From contig JAADGJ010000064.1 in NCBI GenBank assembly GCA_013152435.1, positions 1-60,294 on the forward strand: a stretch of DNA of 60,294 nt. The letters are read 5' to 3'. The notes under the pieces are model-generated. The model had not been told where the DNA came from, made no database searches, and saw only the letters and a list, made by a program, of their open reading frames with translations. Below, piece by piece: positions 36,687 to 46,260 of the stretch. Origin of the DNA: Chloroflexota bacterium (GTDB taxonomy: Bacteria; Chloroflexota; Anaerolineae; DUEN01). The position numbers were made by a program, and so were the translations under genes. Position 1 is the stretch's first letter; each line of letters starts with the position of its first letter.

Positions 36687-36908
36687 CGGTTCTGTGTTCC
36701 CGGTAGCGCATCCTTTCGAGGGAATCTCGCCTGTCTGGACCTTCCCACATGTTACTCAGGTGGGGACGCCGCCGTATGTATCCTCAGATACGATCTGGCG
36801 CATCTTTTGCGATCTTCCCCGTTCGCCCGCTCAGGGCTGACGCCCACCCCACGCCCGAGAGCCGTACCCCTTTCGGCCGATTTCCAGCGGGCGTCGTCTC
36901 TCCCGCAC

Positions 36909-36917
36909 TGCTATAAT
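36909..36917 (+). promoter_or_regulatory. Extended -10 promoter candidate of the VWA/tubulin-like operon
   Basis: TGCTATAAT (36909-36917) with no convincing -35. It implies a leader of about 110 nt. Confidence 0.5.
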
Positions 36918-37036
36918 GCCTTGTAGACATATTCTTTATGGGCTCAAGCAGGTGTTCCGGTGGCTCGGCGTTTGCGAGCGTGGGCTCGCGTGCGTGCGAT
37001 GTCATCGGTTCTAGGCTTGGTCGAGGGACGGAGGAA

Positions 37037-40000
37037 ATGACGTCAGCTTACTCTCGCGTGTGGGTCGCGGCGCTTCTGGCTTTGGCCATCCTGTTGCCGG
37101 GCGTGCACGTGTCCGCCCAGCCGGCCGCGCAGACGGCCGATCCTTATGCCCCGATCGATGTGGTGCTTCTCATCGATGACTCGGGCAGCATGAGCGATTG
37201 GTGGGCCGATGGGCGGCGCCCTCCGAACGATCCTGAGGGGCTGCGTCACAGCGCCGCCCGGCTGTTCGTCGATCTGGCCCGCCCGGGAGATCGCATCGCG
37301 GTCATCTCGTTCCACACGACGCCGACCGGCTACGGGGCGGCCGCGGAGGGTGGATTCGACGTCATCTCCGACCAGGCTTCCCGAGATCGGCTGAAGGCCG
37401 CGATCGTGCAGCCCACGGAGCCTGAAGATCCCATGGAGCGGCTGACCGATATGCGGCTCGCCCTGCGCATGGCCCAGGACATCCTGCGACGGAACCAGTC
37501 GGGCAATCGTCAGTTTATCGTCTTCCTGACGGATGGTCGCCCCTATCCCACCGAGCAGCGACCGGAGTTGTTCCAGGTCATCTCCGAGCTGGGCCAGGCC
37601 CACGTGCCCATCTTCCCCATCCTGCTGGGTAAGGACGCCGACCCCAAGGTGGCGGAGCGGATGGCCCTGGATACCCAGAGCGTGGTGCAGGAGATCGATA
37701 GCCCGTCCGATCTGCTGCGCGCGTATGCCACGATTTATTCGTATATCCAGCCGAATCGATACGTGGACATCCTGGACCTGGTCGGCGGCCAGATTGGGAC
37801 CGTGAAGACCAGCGAGGAACAGGGGGTAACGGAGCTCAACATCGTCCTGCCCAAGGCGCGGGATGCCGCCGCCGCGTTCGCCGATCTCACCCATGACGGC
37901 ACATCGATCCTCGGCCTGGATCGCCTCGATAACGGGGCGACGATCAGCCGGGTCACCGATCAGCATTACGAGATGGTCACCATCTCCCACAACAGCCCGC
38001 TCACGGGCGAATGGATCGCGCACGCCCTGCAGGCCGTCGGGGCCAGCGGGCTGGTCGTCGCCGAGTCCGTCACCACCATCAATCTGGTCTATCCGCATCC
38101 GGCTCCGGGGGCGGACTCCACCGCCACGCCGCGCTACTATCCGGTGGGGAAGCCGATCTTCCTGGGCGCCACCGTGCAGAGTGGAGGTGCCCTGATGACC
38201 GATCTCCCGCTCTTCGCCCGCGTGGAAGGGGTGCAGTACCCGATGTCCACCGAGGGGCTGATGAAGGATGGATCGCTGTACTGGGCGATCGTGCCCGCGC
38301 AGCCGGGCATCCAACCTGGGCAGCGGACCCGGATCCAGATTCAGATCGGCGATCAGGTGACCCCGCTGCGGTTGCGGAAGGAGTTCGTCCTGGAGGCGGG
38401 CGAGTTCCCGCCCTTGATCGCGGACAGCCCCACCGAGCGCTCGGACGGGATCCTGGAGGAGGGCAAGCTGCATCTGCGTGTCCATTTCGAGGGATCGCCG
38501 CCGCCCACGGAGGCCCGGGTGGAGGCCTTCATCCAGGACACGAACACGGGGGACGTCGCCCGCATCCTCCTCGCCTGCTCGGAGGGGGTGTGCGAGGATA
38601 AGAGCTTCACGCCGACTCAAGGGCGACATTACCAGGTGCTGTTCCTCGCCACCGCTACGACAGCGGACGGGGTGGTGTACAACGATTTCGCCGAGGGCAG
38701 CCTGACCATGCGCGATGCGTTGCGCCTGGAGTCATTGCCCTCGATCCTGGATCTGGGGCGTGTGCCTCTCTATCAGGACTCCGTGGAGCGGGAGTTGACG
38801 TTCTCCGCCTATACGGAGCAGCCCTTCCAGCTGAAGGCCAGCGTGGAGTTGCAATCGGCCACATCGGGCATGCGGCCGGGCCAGTTGACGGTCAGCCTGG
38901 CCCGTCCCACCCATGAGGGGGGAAACCGCTACAAGACGCTGCTCACGCTCAGCGGCTTCGATCAGCTGGCCCCGGGACAGTACACGGGCACCATCACCTT
39001 CCATGCCGGGGGCGATCTGGATGTGCAGCCGTCCAGCGTGCCGCTCAAGTTCAGCATCCCGGAGCCGGAGATCCGGCTGACGATGCCCGGCTCCGTCGAT
39101 CTGGGCGAGATCCAGCGGCCGCGTGAGCCGCGTGAGTTCAAGATCAAGGCGGAGTTCACCGAGGGCACAGTCTCGGAGCTGGAGGGGGTGTTGGCCAATC
39201 TGACCCGGGATGGGCAGCCCGTAGATGCCGATCACTTCACCGTGCTGGTCGGACAGCCCGTTCCGCAGGGGGATGACAGCCACATCTACACGATCCCGGT
39301 GCGGCTCTCCGCCATCGCCCGGCCGCCGGCCGGCGTCTATCGCGGCGAGATCGTCTTCTCGTCGCCGTCCGGGCTCTCCATTGAGCCGCGCCAAGTGCAA
39401 GTCGTCTTCAACGTCCCGCAGCCGGAGGTGATCCTGACCCTCAGCGGCGATGTGCTGGACTTCGGCGACGTGGCCGATCTCACGCGGCCGACCAGCGTGC
39501 CGGTTTACATGGAGCTGCGGTACATCGACAGCCCGCCTCGGATCGAGGCAACCCTGTCCGACGTGCGGCATTCCGGCGGCAGCGTGCAGGCGGCCAGCGC
39601 CCTGACCGTCCGGACGGGCGTGATCCAGCAGGACGGCGAGGGCTATCGCGTGCCGCTGCTCCTGAGCGCCGAGGGGAAGGTACCCCCCGGCCTGTATCAG
39701 GGCACGATCGTCTTGCAGGCCGGCGAGGGGGTTGCCGTCCGGCCGTCCAAGATCAGCTTCACTGTGCGCCAGCTGACCACCTTGCAGGCGTTGGGGCGTC
39801 GGCTGGCCCCCATTGGGACGTTCCTGCGCACCTGGTTCTGGCCGCTGCCGCCGATCCGGCTCACCGGGTTCGTGGGCTGGCTGGTGTTGTTGGTGCTCAT
39901 CAACACCGGGCTGCGGCTGCGCCCTGCGGCGCCCCGGGAGGGCGGCGTGGTCATCGCCGACGCCACCGGGGAGACGGTCACCGTCCCGCGCAATCGCCCG

Positions 40001-40309
40001 CTGTATCTGGTGATGGGGCGGGATGGCGTGGGCTTCAGCACCAAGCAGGCGGATCGGACGCGGGCTCTGGCGATCGTGGACCTGGAGCAACGGGTGACCG
40101 GGCAGTCCACGAGAGCGAATTGGCGGGCCGTGCTACGCGCGAACCCAACCGCCCCCACTCAGGTTCGCGTGGCCTATTGGCGCCCGGAGACCGGGCGTTG
40201 GCGCCTGGTCGGTGAGCAGGGGCGTGTGCTGAATCCCGGCACCCGCTTCCGCATCCGGCTGGTCGAGAGCGGCGATAAGTTCTATTTCCGTTACATGGAT
40301 GAGGGATGA
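37037..40309 (+). CDS. Large VWA-domain surface protein with C-terminal membrane anchor
   Basis: 1090 aa. Signal peptide 1-27 (VWVAALLALAILLPGVHVSA). VWA domain about 38-225 with a full MIDAS start D47-x-S49-x-S51 (LLIDDSGSMS). A long extracellular part follows, including three tandem beta-sandwich-like repeats of about 120 residues, each opening with DLGRV, DLGEI or DFGDV and closing with a G-x-Y-x-G-x-I strand (PGQYTGTITF, AGVYRGEIVF, PGLYQGTIVL). A membrane segment is at about 942-965 (FVGWLVLLVLINTGLRL), then a cytoplasmic tail of about 125 residues. Fifteen bases separate it from the tubulin-like gene. The architecture suggests an external sensor or adhesin linked to an internal partner. 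Confidence 0.8.
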   Translation: MTSAYSRVWVAALLALAILLPGVHVSAQPAAQTADPYAPIDVVLLIDDSGSMSDWWADGRRPPNDPEGLRHSAARLFVDLARPGDRIAVISFHTTPTGYGAAAEGGFDVISDQASRDRLKAAIVQPTEPEDPMERLTDMRLALRMAQDILRRNQSGNRQFIVFLTDGRPYPTEQRPELFQVISELGQAHVPIFPILLGKDADPKVAERMALDTQSVVQEIDSPSDLLRAYATIYSYIQPNRYVDILDLVGGQIGTVKTSEEQGVTELNIVLPKARDAAAAFADLTHDGTSILGLDRLDNGATISRVTDQHYEMVTISHNSPLTGEWIAHALQAVGASGLVVAESVTTINLVYPHPAPGADSTATPRYYPVGKPIFLGATVQSGGALMTDLPLFARVEGVQYPMSTEGLMKDGSLYWAIVPAQPGIQPGQRTRIQIQIGDQVTPLRLRKEFVLEAGEFPPLIADSPTERSDGILEEGKLHLRVHFEGSPPPTEARVEAFIQDTNTGDVARILLACSEGVCEDKSFTPTQGRHYQVLFLATATTADGVVYNDFAEGSLTMRDALRLESLPSILDLGRVPLYQDSVERELTFSAYTEQPFQLKASVELQSATSGMRPGQLTVSLARPTHEGGNRYKTLLTLSGFDQLAPGQYTGTITFHAGGDLDVQPSSVPLKFSIPEPEIRLTMPGSVDLGEIQRPREPREFKIKAEFTEGTVSELEGVLANLTRDGQPVDADHFTVLVGQPVPQGDDSHIYTIPVRLSAIARPPAGVYRGEIVFSSPSGLSIEPRQVQVVFNVPQPEVILTLSGDVLDFGDVADLTRPTSVPVYMELRYIDSPPRIEATLSDVRHSGGSVQAASALTVRTGVIQQDGEGYRVPLLLSAEGKVPPGLYQGTIVLQAGEGVAVRPSKISFTVRQLTTLQALGRRLAPIGTFLRTWFWPLPPIRLTGFVGWLVLLVLINTGLRLRPAAPREGGVVIADATGETVTVPRNRPLYLVMGRDGVGFSTKQADRTRALAIVDLEQRVTGQSTRANWRAVLRANPTAPTQVRVAYWRPETGRWRLVGEQGRVLNPGTRFRIRLVESGDKFYFRYMDEG

Positions 40310-40324
40310 GTAGGGGAGTGTCCT

Positions 40325-42922
40325 ATGGCAGGACTTATGCGCATTTCATCAAACGGTGATCGATCCTCCAAACCCACGCTTCGCCCCACGTTGGTGCTGG
40401 GGTTAGGGGGCACGGGCGTCGACGTGTTGCGCTTCTTCAAGCGACGCCTGCGTGAGGCGTGGGGGCTCGGGCCGGCGGAGGAGATCCCGGGCATCATCCA
40501 GCTTTTGGGCGTCGATACCATGCCCTGGGCGAATCTGCCCGGCCAGGAGTACCTCCATCGCCACGAGTACGCCTATATCGGCGGTTACAATGCCACTCAG
40601 GTCCTGCGTCATCTGGACAACCATCCCGCCATCAAGGCGTGGTGGAACTGGCCGCCGGAGATGGTGCCGCTGGGGCAGATCCACAGCGGCGCCCGGCAGA
40701 TCCGCTGCGTCGGGCGGCTATCCTTCTTCCGCCGCTATCGCACCTTCTGGAGCCATCTGGAGCCCAAGCTGAGCCGCATGGCCGCCGTGGCCACCATCGA
40801 GGAGACGGAGAACCGGGGCTATCCGGTCATCCGGGAGGGCGGGATTCGCCACATCTACATCGTGACCTCCCTCTGCGGCGGCACCGGAAGCGGCATCTTC
40901 CTGGACGTCGCCCACAAGATCCGTCACCTGTTCGGCGAGCAGGCCATCATCACGGGCATCCTGGGCATGCCGTCGATCTTCATTGAGGAACTGGACAGCG
41001 ATTTGCAGAAGCGTCGGATCCAGGCCAACGCCTACGCCGCCTTGAAGGAGCTGGACGCCTTCCAGAGTGGCCACGACTTCACCGTCCAGTATCCCGGCGA
41101 GGACCCGATCACGGTCAGCCGCCCCTTCGATCGCATCTACCTGATTGAGCGGCGGAACATCGCGGGTGAGGTCCTGGACACCCTGGACGACGTCAAGCAG
41201 ATGATGGCCCACCAGATCTTCCTGGAGACGGTCTCCCACATCGGGTCTCGGATCTGGTCCTACGATGTGAACATCTCCCAGGAGCGCCACCGTGACGGGA
41301 CCAGCATGTTGGCCTACAGCTCCTTCGCCACCTCCGCTCTGGTGGTGCCCAAGGAGCGCATGTTGGAGTATTGCGCGCTGAAGTACGCGGAGCGCTTGCT
41401 GGACCTCGGCCTGCTGCGGGAGTTGGAGCCCGAGGACAAGAATGCCCTGATGGCCGAAGCCCAGTCCGTGATCACCTTCGTGCAGGATACGATCATGGGG
41501 CGCAAGCAGCGGCCGGCCACCACGACCGCCCCCGCGGCGTCCGATGTGGAGGAGGAGGTCTTCGAGGAGGAGGACGACTTCGAGTCCTTTGAGGAGGAGG
41601 AAGAGGAAGAGGAGGAGTGGGAGCACGAGGGGCGGCCGGCGCCGACGCTGTGGAATGAGGCCGCCTACGATCGGCTGCTGCAGGACCTGCGTGACCTGCT
41701 GCACCAGATCGTCCGGCACTACGGGCTGCGAGGGGTTCATTTCTTCGTGGACACGCTGCATCAGTCGCTGGTGGCCCAGCGTGAGCAGGCGCGTGAGGAC
41801 GAGGACAACCTGACCCGCCGTATCGAGGCCCTGGAGGTGAACCTGGCCCGGGTGCGTGATCCCTTCATCGTCAACCTCCTCAACTTCTGGCCCTTTGACA
41901 TGCTCTTCGTGGACAACCTCAAGCGGGCGACCCGCCGGGAGCGCGCCGTGCTGGGCGAGCAGATGACGCGCCTCACCCGGGCTCGCAGCCGGGTGCAGGC
42001 GATGCACGGCGTGTGGGATCAGCTCATCCCCGTCCTGGAGGAGCTGCGCTGGGAGGTCGAGAATCGGATCGGCGATGTGGAGGCCGCGCGGGAGAAAGGG
42101 ATCGTCGAGCCCCTAGGGCTCTTCTTCCGGCTGGGCGGCCGCGCCACGTGGGAGAACGCGTACGCGTTGACCAGCGAGGCCGTGGACGATCGCTACATCG
42201 CCAACGAGTTCGAGCGGCGCAACTGGGATCGCGTCCTGCGCCATCGCCTCAGCGATTCGCTGAATCACCTGGCGGAGGATCCGGTCCTCTTCCGGGTGGA
42301 GGTGGAGATCAGCGAGCAGCGGATGTTCGGGGAGACGGTGTATGCCAAGTCGCTCAAGCTGCTCTCGCACCTGCCCGACAATGAGGATCAGCCGCTGACC
42401 TGGTTTGATATCCGCGATCGGCTTCTGCGCCACAGCCGCTACGAGGTGGTGGACGTATCGATCCAGGATGAGGAGTTCCACTTCGCCCGCATCCTGGCCA
42501 CGAATCGATCACTGCTCCAGGAGCGGGTCAAACAGCTATTCGCTCGTTGTCATCCCTTCTGGCGTTACGATCTGGATCGCGGCGGGCTGGATGAGCAGGA
42601 TCTGGAGCACACTATCCTGGTGGGCGTGGATGACGCCATCCGTCACATGAAGCTGTATGACGATCTGCTCCGGGATTACAGCGAGTACGAGCGCGTATCT
42701 ACCGGCGATCCCCTCCGTATCGAGGCGTGTAAGATCAGCCACGGCCTGCCGATCATGTACGTCGAGAACATCGAGACGTTGCAGCGCCACTACCAGGAGT
42801 TCATCACACGCAGCCCGGTCCATCTCCAGATGGACTGGCAGAACCTGCCCGAGATCGTCTTGGCCGATGCCGTGACCCATCCGGCGCGCGAGGCTTCTGG
42901 GCGCCGTTCGAGGCTGGCGTAG
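40325..42922 (+). CDS. Tubulin-like GTPase domain protein (Tubulin_2-like)
   Basis: 865 aa, no membrane segment. N-terminal third resembles the tubulin/FtsZ-like family known in Pfam as Tubulin_2: a first glycine loop VLGLGGTGVDVLRFF (24-38) and the GTP-binding signature SLCGGTGSG (182-190). An acidic stretch of Glu/Asp lies at about 408-435. The C-terminal half is largely helical with predicted coiled coil (about 490-520 and 540-590). It is in the middle of a three-gene operon between a VWA surface protein and a membrane protein with a similar glycine loop. Polymerisation and GTP use are inferred from family only. Confidence 0.75.
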   Translation: MAGLMRISSNGDRSSKPTLRPTLVLGLGGTGVDVLRFFKRRLREAWGLGPAEEIPGIIQLLGVDTMPWANLPGQEYLHRHEYAYIGGYNATQVLRHLDNHPAIKAWWNWPPEMVPLGQIHSGARQIRCVGRLSFFRRYRTFWSHLEPKLSRMAAVATIEETENRGYPVIREGGIRHIYIVTSLCGGTGSGIFLDVAHKIRHLFGEQAIITGILGMPSIFIEELDSDLQKRRIQANAYAALKELDAFQSGHDFTVQYPGEDPITVSRPFDRIYLIERRNIAGEVLDTLDDVKQMMAHQIFLETVSHIGSRIWSYDVNISQERHRDGTSMLAYSSFATSALVVPKERMLEYCALKYAERLLDLGLLRELEPEDKNALMAEAQSVITFVQDTIMGRKQRPATTTAPAASDVEEEVFEEEDDFESFEEEEEEEEEWEHEGRPAPTLWNEAAYDRLLQDLRDLLHQIVRHYGLRGVHFFVDTLHQSLVAQREQAREDEDNLTRRIEALEVNLARVRDPFIVNLLNFWPFDMLFVDNLKRATRRERAVLGEQMTRLTRARSRVQAMHGVWDQLIPVLEELRWEVENRIGDVEAAREKGIVEPLGLFFRLGGRATWENAYALTSEAVDDRYIANEFERRNWDRVLRHRLSDSLNHLAEDPVLFRVEVEISEQRMFGETVYAKSLKLLSHLPDNEDQPLTWFDIRDRLLRHSRYEVVDVSIQDEEFHFARILATNRSLLQERVKQLFARCHPFWRYDLDRGGLDEQDLEHTILVGVDDAIRHMKLYDDLLRDYSEYERVSTGDPLRIEACKISHGLPIMYVENIETLQRHYQEFITRSPVHLQMDWQNLPEIVLADAVTHPAREASGRRSRLA

Positions 42923-42939
42923 GTCAAGGGGGAGAGACC

Positions 42940-45900
42940 ATGGGGGCGGCTGGAAGCAACCGGGCAGCGCTCATCGGCCTGGGGGGATGGGGATGTCGCG
43001 TGTTGGCGCATCTCTGGCCTCGTTTGCGCCAGGCGGACGAGCGTCGGGCGCTGGTGACATCGAATCTCACCCCGATCCACTACACGGTGAGCTTCGCCCT
43101 CGTGATGCCGGATGATGACCATCAGCTTACCATCGCCCGGCCTCGCCCGGGCCGTTGGGATACCCCCGAGTTCTCCGAGACGCCCTGGCACGCCCTGTCC
43201 GACCTCTCGCGCGGCGGTCAGCGGCATAGCCGCGCCTGGCGTGAGGAGACGTATCGGCGGCTTCAGGACGCCATTGATGTGTTGGAGGCGCACCTTCCGC
43301 CGGAGGGGAACGCCGGCGTCGGCCGGATGGCCATGCTCCGCACCCTGATCGCCCACGAGTCGGCCATCGCCCAGCAGCTGGTCTGGATCATGGACCAGGC
43401 GCGTATCGATCGGGGTGAGCCCACGGCCGAGATCGCCAAGCTCACGATCTACATCCTGGCCTCGTTGGCTGAGGACATCGCCTCCGTGCTGATCTGGCCG
43501 CTGGCGGCGATGATCCGTCAGGCGGTGGGCACCTATACCCCCATCGAGGTGGTCGGGCTCCTCCAGGCGGACTCCTTCGCCTCGTCACCGGAGCGCTTCT
43601 ATGAGTTGGCCGGCGTGCACTTGGCCCTGCACGAGATGGCCGTCCTGGAATCCTCCGACCCTGAACAGCAGGATGCGGTGCGGGCGTCCCTGCCGCGCGG
43701 TCAATGGCTGGAGGCGTTGGGGACGCACCCTCTGGATTATCGATATCTGATCAGCCGTGAGAAGATCGGGGGCACCACGGCCGAGGGCGAGGGCGAGATC
43801 ATCACCATGATCGGGAATGCCCTGGAGGCCTTCCTGCTCTCCGATGTCGATCGCTGCCTCAGCGAGCGGTTGGCGCCGGATCTGCCTGCGCTGCACGAGC
43901 GGAACGGTTATAGCAGCCTGGGTGCCGCCTCCGTCTACGTGCCGGTGGACCAGATGCGCGCCCGCAGCCGGGATCAGGTGCGCCTGCGGGTATTACGCGA
44001 TCACTTCCTGACCCCTCTGGTGCCCGAGCAGGCGCGGCAGGTGGAGGAGCTGGCCCATACCCTGGGGCGTGACCTGCTCTCCGTTGTGCGGCTGGAGCAG
44101 GCTTTGATCGGCAGCGGCCCCATTGAGCTGGATAAGGACACGTGGCATCCGCTTTCCGATGACGTGGGGCCCTTCGTGCCCGTGCGCCTGCGAGAGAGTG
44201 AGTTGCAGCCGCCCCTCAGCGGAACGGAGGGGCTGGGCCCCGTCGCCCGGTTGGAGTTCATCCAGCAGCACTTCGATCAGCTGGAGGGGGCTCGCCTGCC
44301 ACGTTGGCGGCAGGAGCTCCTGGTGCGAGCCGGGGTGATCCCAACGCCGGACGCCGAGGATCTGGCGGACGCCCGGGAGGAACCCGAGCAGCCGTCGGAG
44401 GCCCAGGCGGATGCGTCGGAATCCTTCGCTGAGGCGCCGTCTCCCGGACAGACGGCGGTCCACCATCTGCTGGATCAGGTGGATCGCTTCCTGCTGGGGC
44501 TTGTGCGAGAGGGAGGGCGTGGTGGGCTGCGCATGGCGATCCACTGTGCGGAGCGGGTCGCCGAGCTGGTCCAACAGGACAGCGTGGGGCTTTCGGCGCA
44601 GCGCAGTCAGATGGCTATCCCGCCCGCGCTGCGCAACCTGAGCACCTCGACCGAGGTCAACCGATTGACCCGCCTGATGGAGAGCTGGAGTCAGGTTCAG
44701 AGCCACCCGGGGTGGGTCTTCCTGATCTCGTTGGTCCTCAGCCTGGTGGCGGGCACGGCCGCCGCGCGGGCCAACGGCATGGGGCCCGGAGAGCTGCAGG
44801 CGGCGGGCCTGGTGTGGCTGGTTGTCAGCGCCGTGGTCTTGGGCGTGATCGTGGGGGCCAGCGTCCTGGTGTTGGCTCGGAATCAGCTGGATCGGCTGAC
44901 GAATCGGCTCATGCGGGCCAAGGCCGCCGTTATCAACCGCCAGCTGAACGACCTGGTATATGAGCTGACCGTGAACGCGCACGCCGCCTTGCACGAGCAG
45001 ATCCTGGCGCGCGTGGGCTATCTACAACGTACACTGGCCGAGTTGGAACGGGAGCAGGCGCAACTGGCCGCCGCGCTCGCCCGCCCGATGACGGCGGAGT
45101 CCTCCTTCGTGCGCTCAGCCATCCTCGATAGCGCCATCTACGATGGCATCTGGGCCAGGGCGCAGCGCTGGATCAGCGGCGATATCGCCCCGCGGCTGTG
45201 GACCAACGGCAACGGGCCGCCCGACGAACTGCTGGCTGCCTGGCGGGATACGCTGGAGGGAGTGGCCGCCGAGCCCACGCTGGCGCAGCTGGGCCAGCGG
45301 CCGGCGTTGAGTTATACGGACGAGACGGGGGCTCGAACACCGCTCGCGGAGGCGATCTCGGGGGCGGTGGCTCGCTACGCGGCCATGGTCTCTCAGCCCT
45401 ATCTGCCCCCAGGTGCCAGTGTGGAGTCTTCCCTGATGCGCTTGGCAGGGCCGCATGATGGTGAGGGGAAGCACGTCGACGCTGGATGGCAGCTGGATGA
45501 CCTTTGCGTCCGGGCCCGCCCCTTCATCGGGCTGGAGGAGACGGAGCATGACATCGGTGCGGTGGTGAGCATCGATCTGGCTGCCGTGCCGTATACCATG
45601 AGCCAGTGGCTCGGCCGGGAGACGGGGGCCGCGCTGCACGTGCATCCCGTTCCCTCCTCGGACCCCTTCTCCATCATTGTGGTGCGCACGTTGCATGGCC
45701 TGTTGCGGGATCACCTGCCTCAACTGCGGCGTTATGCGACGGCCTTCCAGGGGCTCAACGCCGAGGAACGCAGCCGGTTGATCGTCAGCCCCATCCTGGC
45801 GGGCGAGCCCCCCGCGCCGGAAGATGAGGGACAAGAGGTCCTGGTAGATGAGGAAGTCGAGCCCGCACCGGCCGGCGAGGGGGAACCCTCCCCTGAAGGG

Positions 45901-46074
45901 GATGCGACGGATGGGGAGGACTCCTCGGAGATGGACCAGGCGGCCGACGAGGCTGAGCCTGTGATGACGGATGAGGAGCCCACCTCCGCGGAGGCCAGCG
46001 AGGAGGAACCCACGGAGCCAGGCCGGGCGGCGAGCGAAGCCGAGCCGGAGCCCACCTCCTCCTCGCACGCGTGA
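42940..46074 (+). CDS. Large membrane protein with diverged tubulin-like N-terminus
   Basis: 1044 aa. It opens with AALIGLGGWGCRVLAHLW (9-26), a glycine loop like that of the upstream tubulin-like protein, but I find no second GGTGSG signature, so GTP binding is doubtful. Two membrane segments at about 588-612 and 621-647 (WVFLISLVLSLVAGTAA; GLVWLVVSAVVLGVIVGASV) are close together, with both large parts probably in the cytoplasm. A helical stretch (660-720) follows, and the last 90 residues are very rich in Glu, Pro and Ser. Seventeen bases after the tubulin-like gene. Likely the membrane receptor of the system; exact role unknown. Confidence 0.65.
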   Translation: MGAAGSNRAALIGLGGWGCRVLAHLWPRLRQADERRALVTSNLTPIHYTVSFALVMPDDDHQLTIARPRPGRWDTPEFSETPWHALSDLSRGGQRHSRAWREETYRRLQDAIDVLEAHLPPEGNAGVGRMAMLRTLIAHESAIAQQLVWIMDQARIDRGEPTAEIAKLTIYILASLAEDIASVLIWPLAAMIRQAVGTYTPIEVVGLLQADSFASSPERFYELAGVHLALHEMAVLESSDPEQQDAVRASLPRGQWLEALGTHPLDYRYLISREKIGGTTAEGEGEIITMIGNALEAFLLSDVDRCLSERLAPDLPALHERNGYSSLGAASVYVPVDQMRARSRDQVRLRVLRDHFLTPLVPEQARQVEELAHTLGRDLLSVVRLEQALIGSGPIELDKDTWHPLSDDVGPFVPVRLRESELQPPLSGTEGLGPVARLEFIQQHFDQLEGARLPRWRQELLVRAGVIPTPDAEDLADAREEPEQPSEAQADASESFAEAPSPGQTAVHHLLDQVDRFLLGLVREGGRGGLRMAIHCAERVAELVQQDSVGLSAQRSQMAIPPALRNLSTSTEVNRLTRLMESWSQVQSHPGWVFLISLVLSLVAGTAAARANGMGPGELQAAGLVWLVVSAVVLGVIVGASVLVLARNQLDRLTNRLMRAKAAVINRQLNDLVYELTVNAHAALHEQILARVGYLQRTLAELEREQAQLAAALARPMTAESSFVRSAILDSAIYDGIWARAQRWISGDIAPRLWTNGNGPPDELLAAWRDTLEGVAAEPTLAQLGQRPALSYTDETGARTPLAEAISGAVARYAAMVSQPYLPPGASVESSLMRLAGPHDGEGKHVDAGWQLDDLCVRARPFIGLEETEHDIGAVVSIDLAAVPYTMSQWLGRETGAALHVHPVPSSDPFSIIVVRTLHGLLRDHLPQLRRYATAFQGLNAEERSRLIVSPILAGEPPAPEDEGQEVLVDEEVEPAPAGEGEPSPEGDATDGEDSSEMDQAADEAEPVMTDEEPTSAEASEEEPTEPGRAASEAEPEPTSSSHA

Positions 46075-46169
46075 GGCCCGGATCCCCGTCTGTTTCTTCC
46101 TTTTCTGCTTTCCCCCTGGTGGAGTACCCAAACACAAATGGCGAAAAAGTCATGGGATGGGGCATTAAG

Positions 46170-46198
46170 TTGCTCCGGGCCAACCGCCATGGTATAAT
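46170..46198 (+). promoter_or_regulatory. Promoter of the crp-like operon
   Basis: TTGCTC (46170-46175), 17 bases, consensus TATAAT (46193-46198). The start codon is 62 bases further on. Confidence 0.7.
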
Positions 46199-46260
46199 CC
46201 CCCCCGATTAGGCCGACCTAGCGGCGCCAATCCCATTTGCGCTCGCGACCGGGGGAGGGA

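Larger units (their letters stand above)
36598..37036. other. Divergent intergenic region with two promoters
   Basis: No gene. Minus-strand promoter for the PhnP-like pair at 36658-36686; plus-strand extended -10 for the VWA operon at 36909-36917. Confidence 0.6.
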
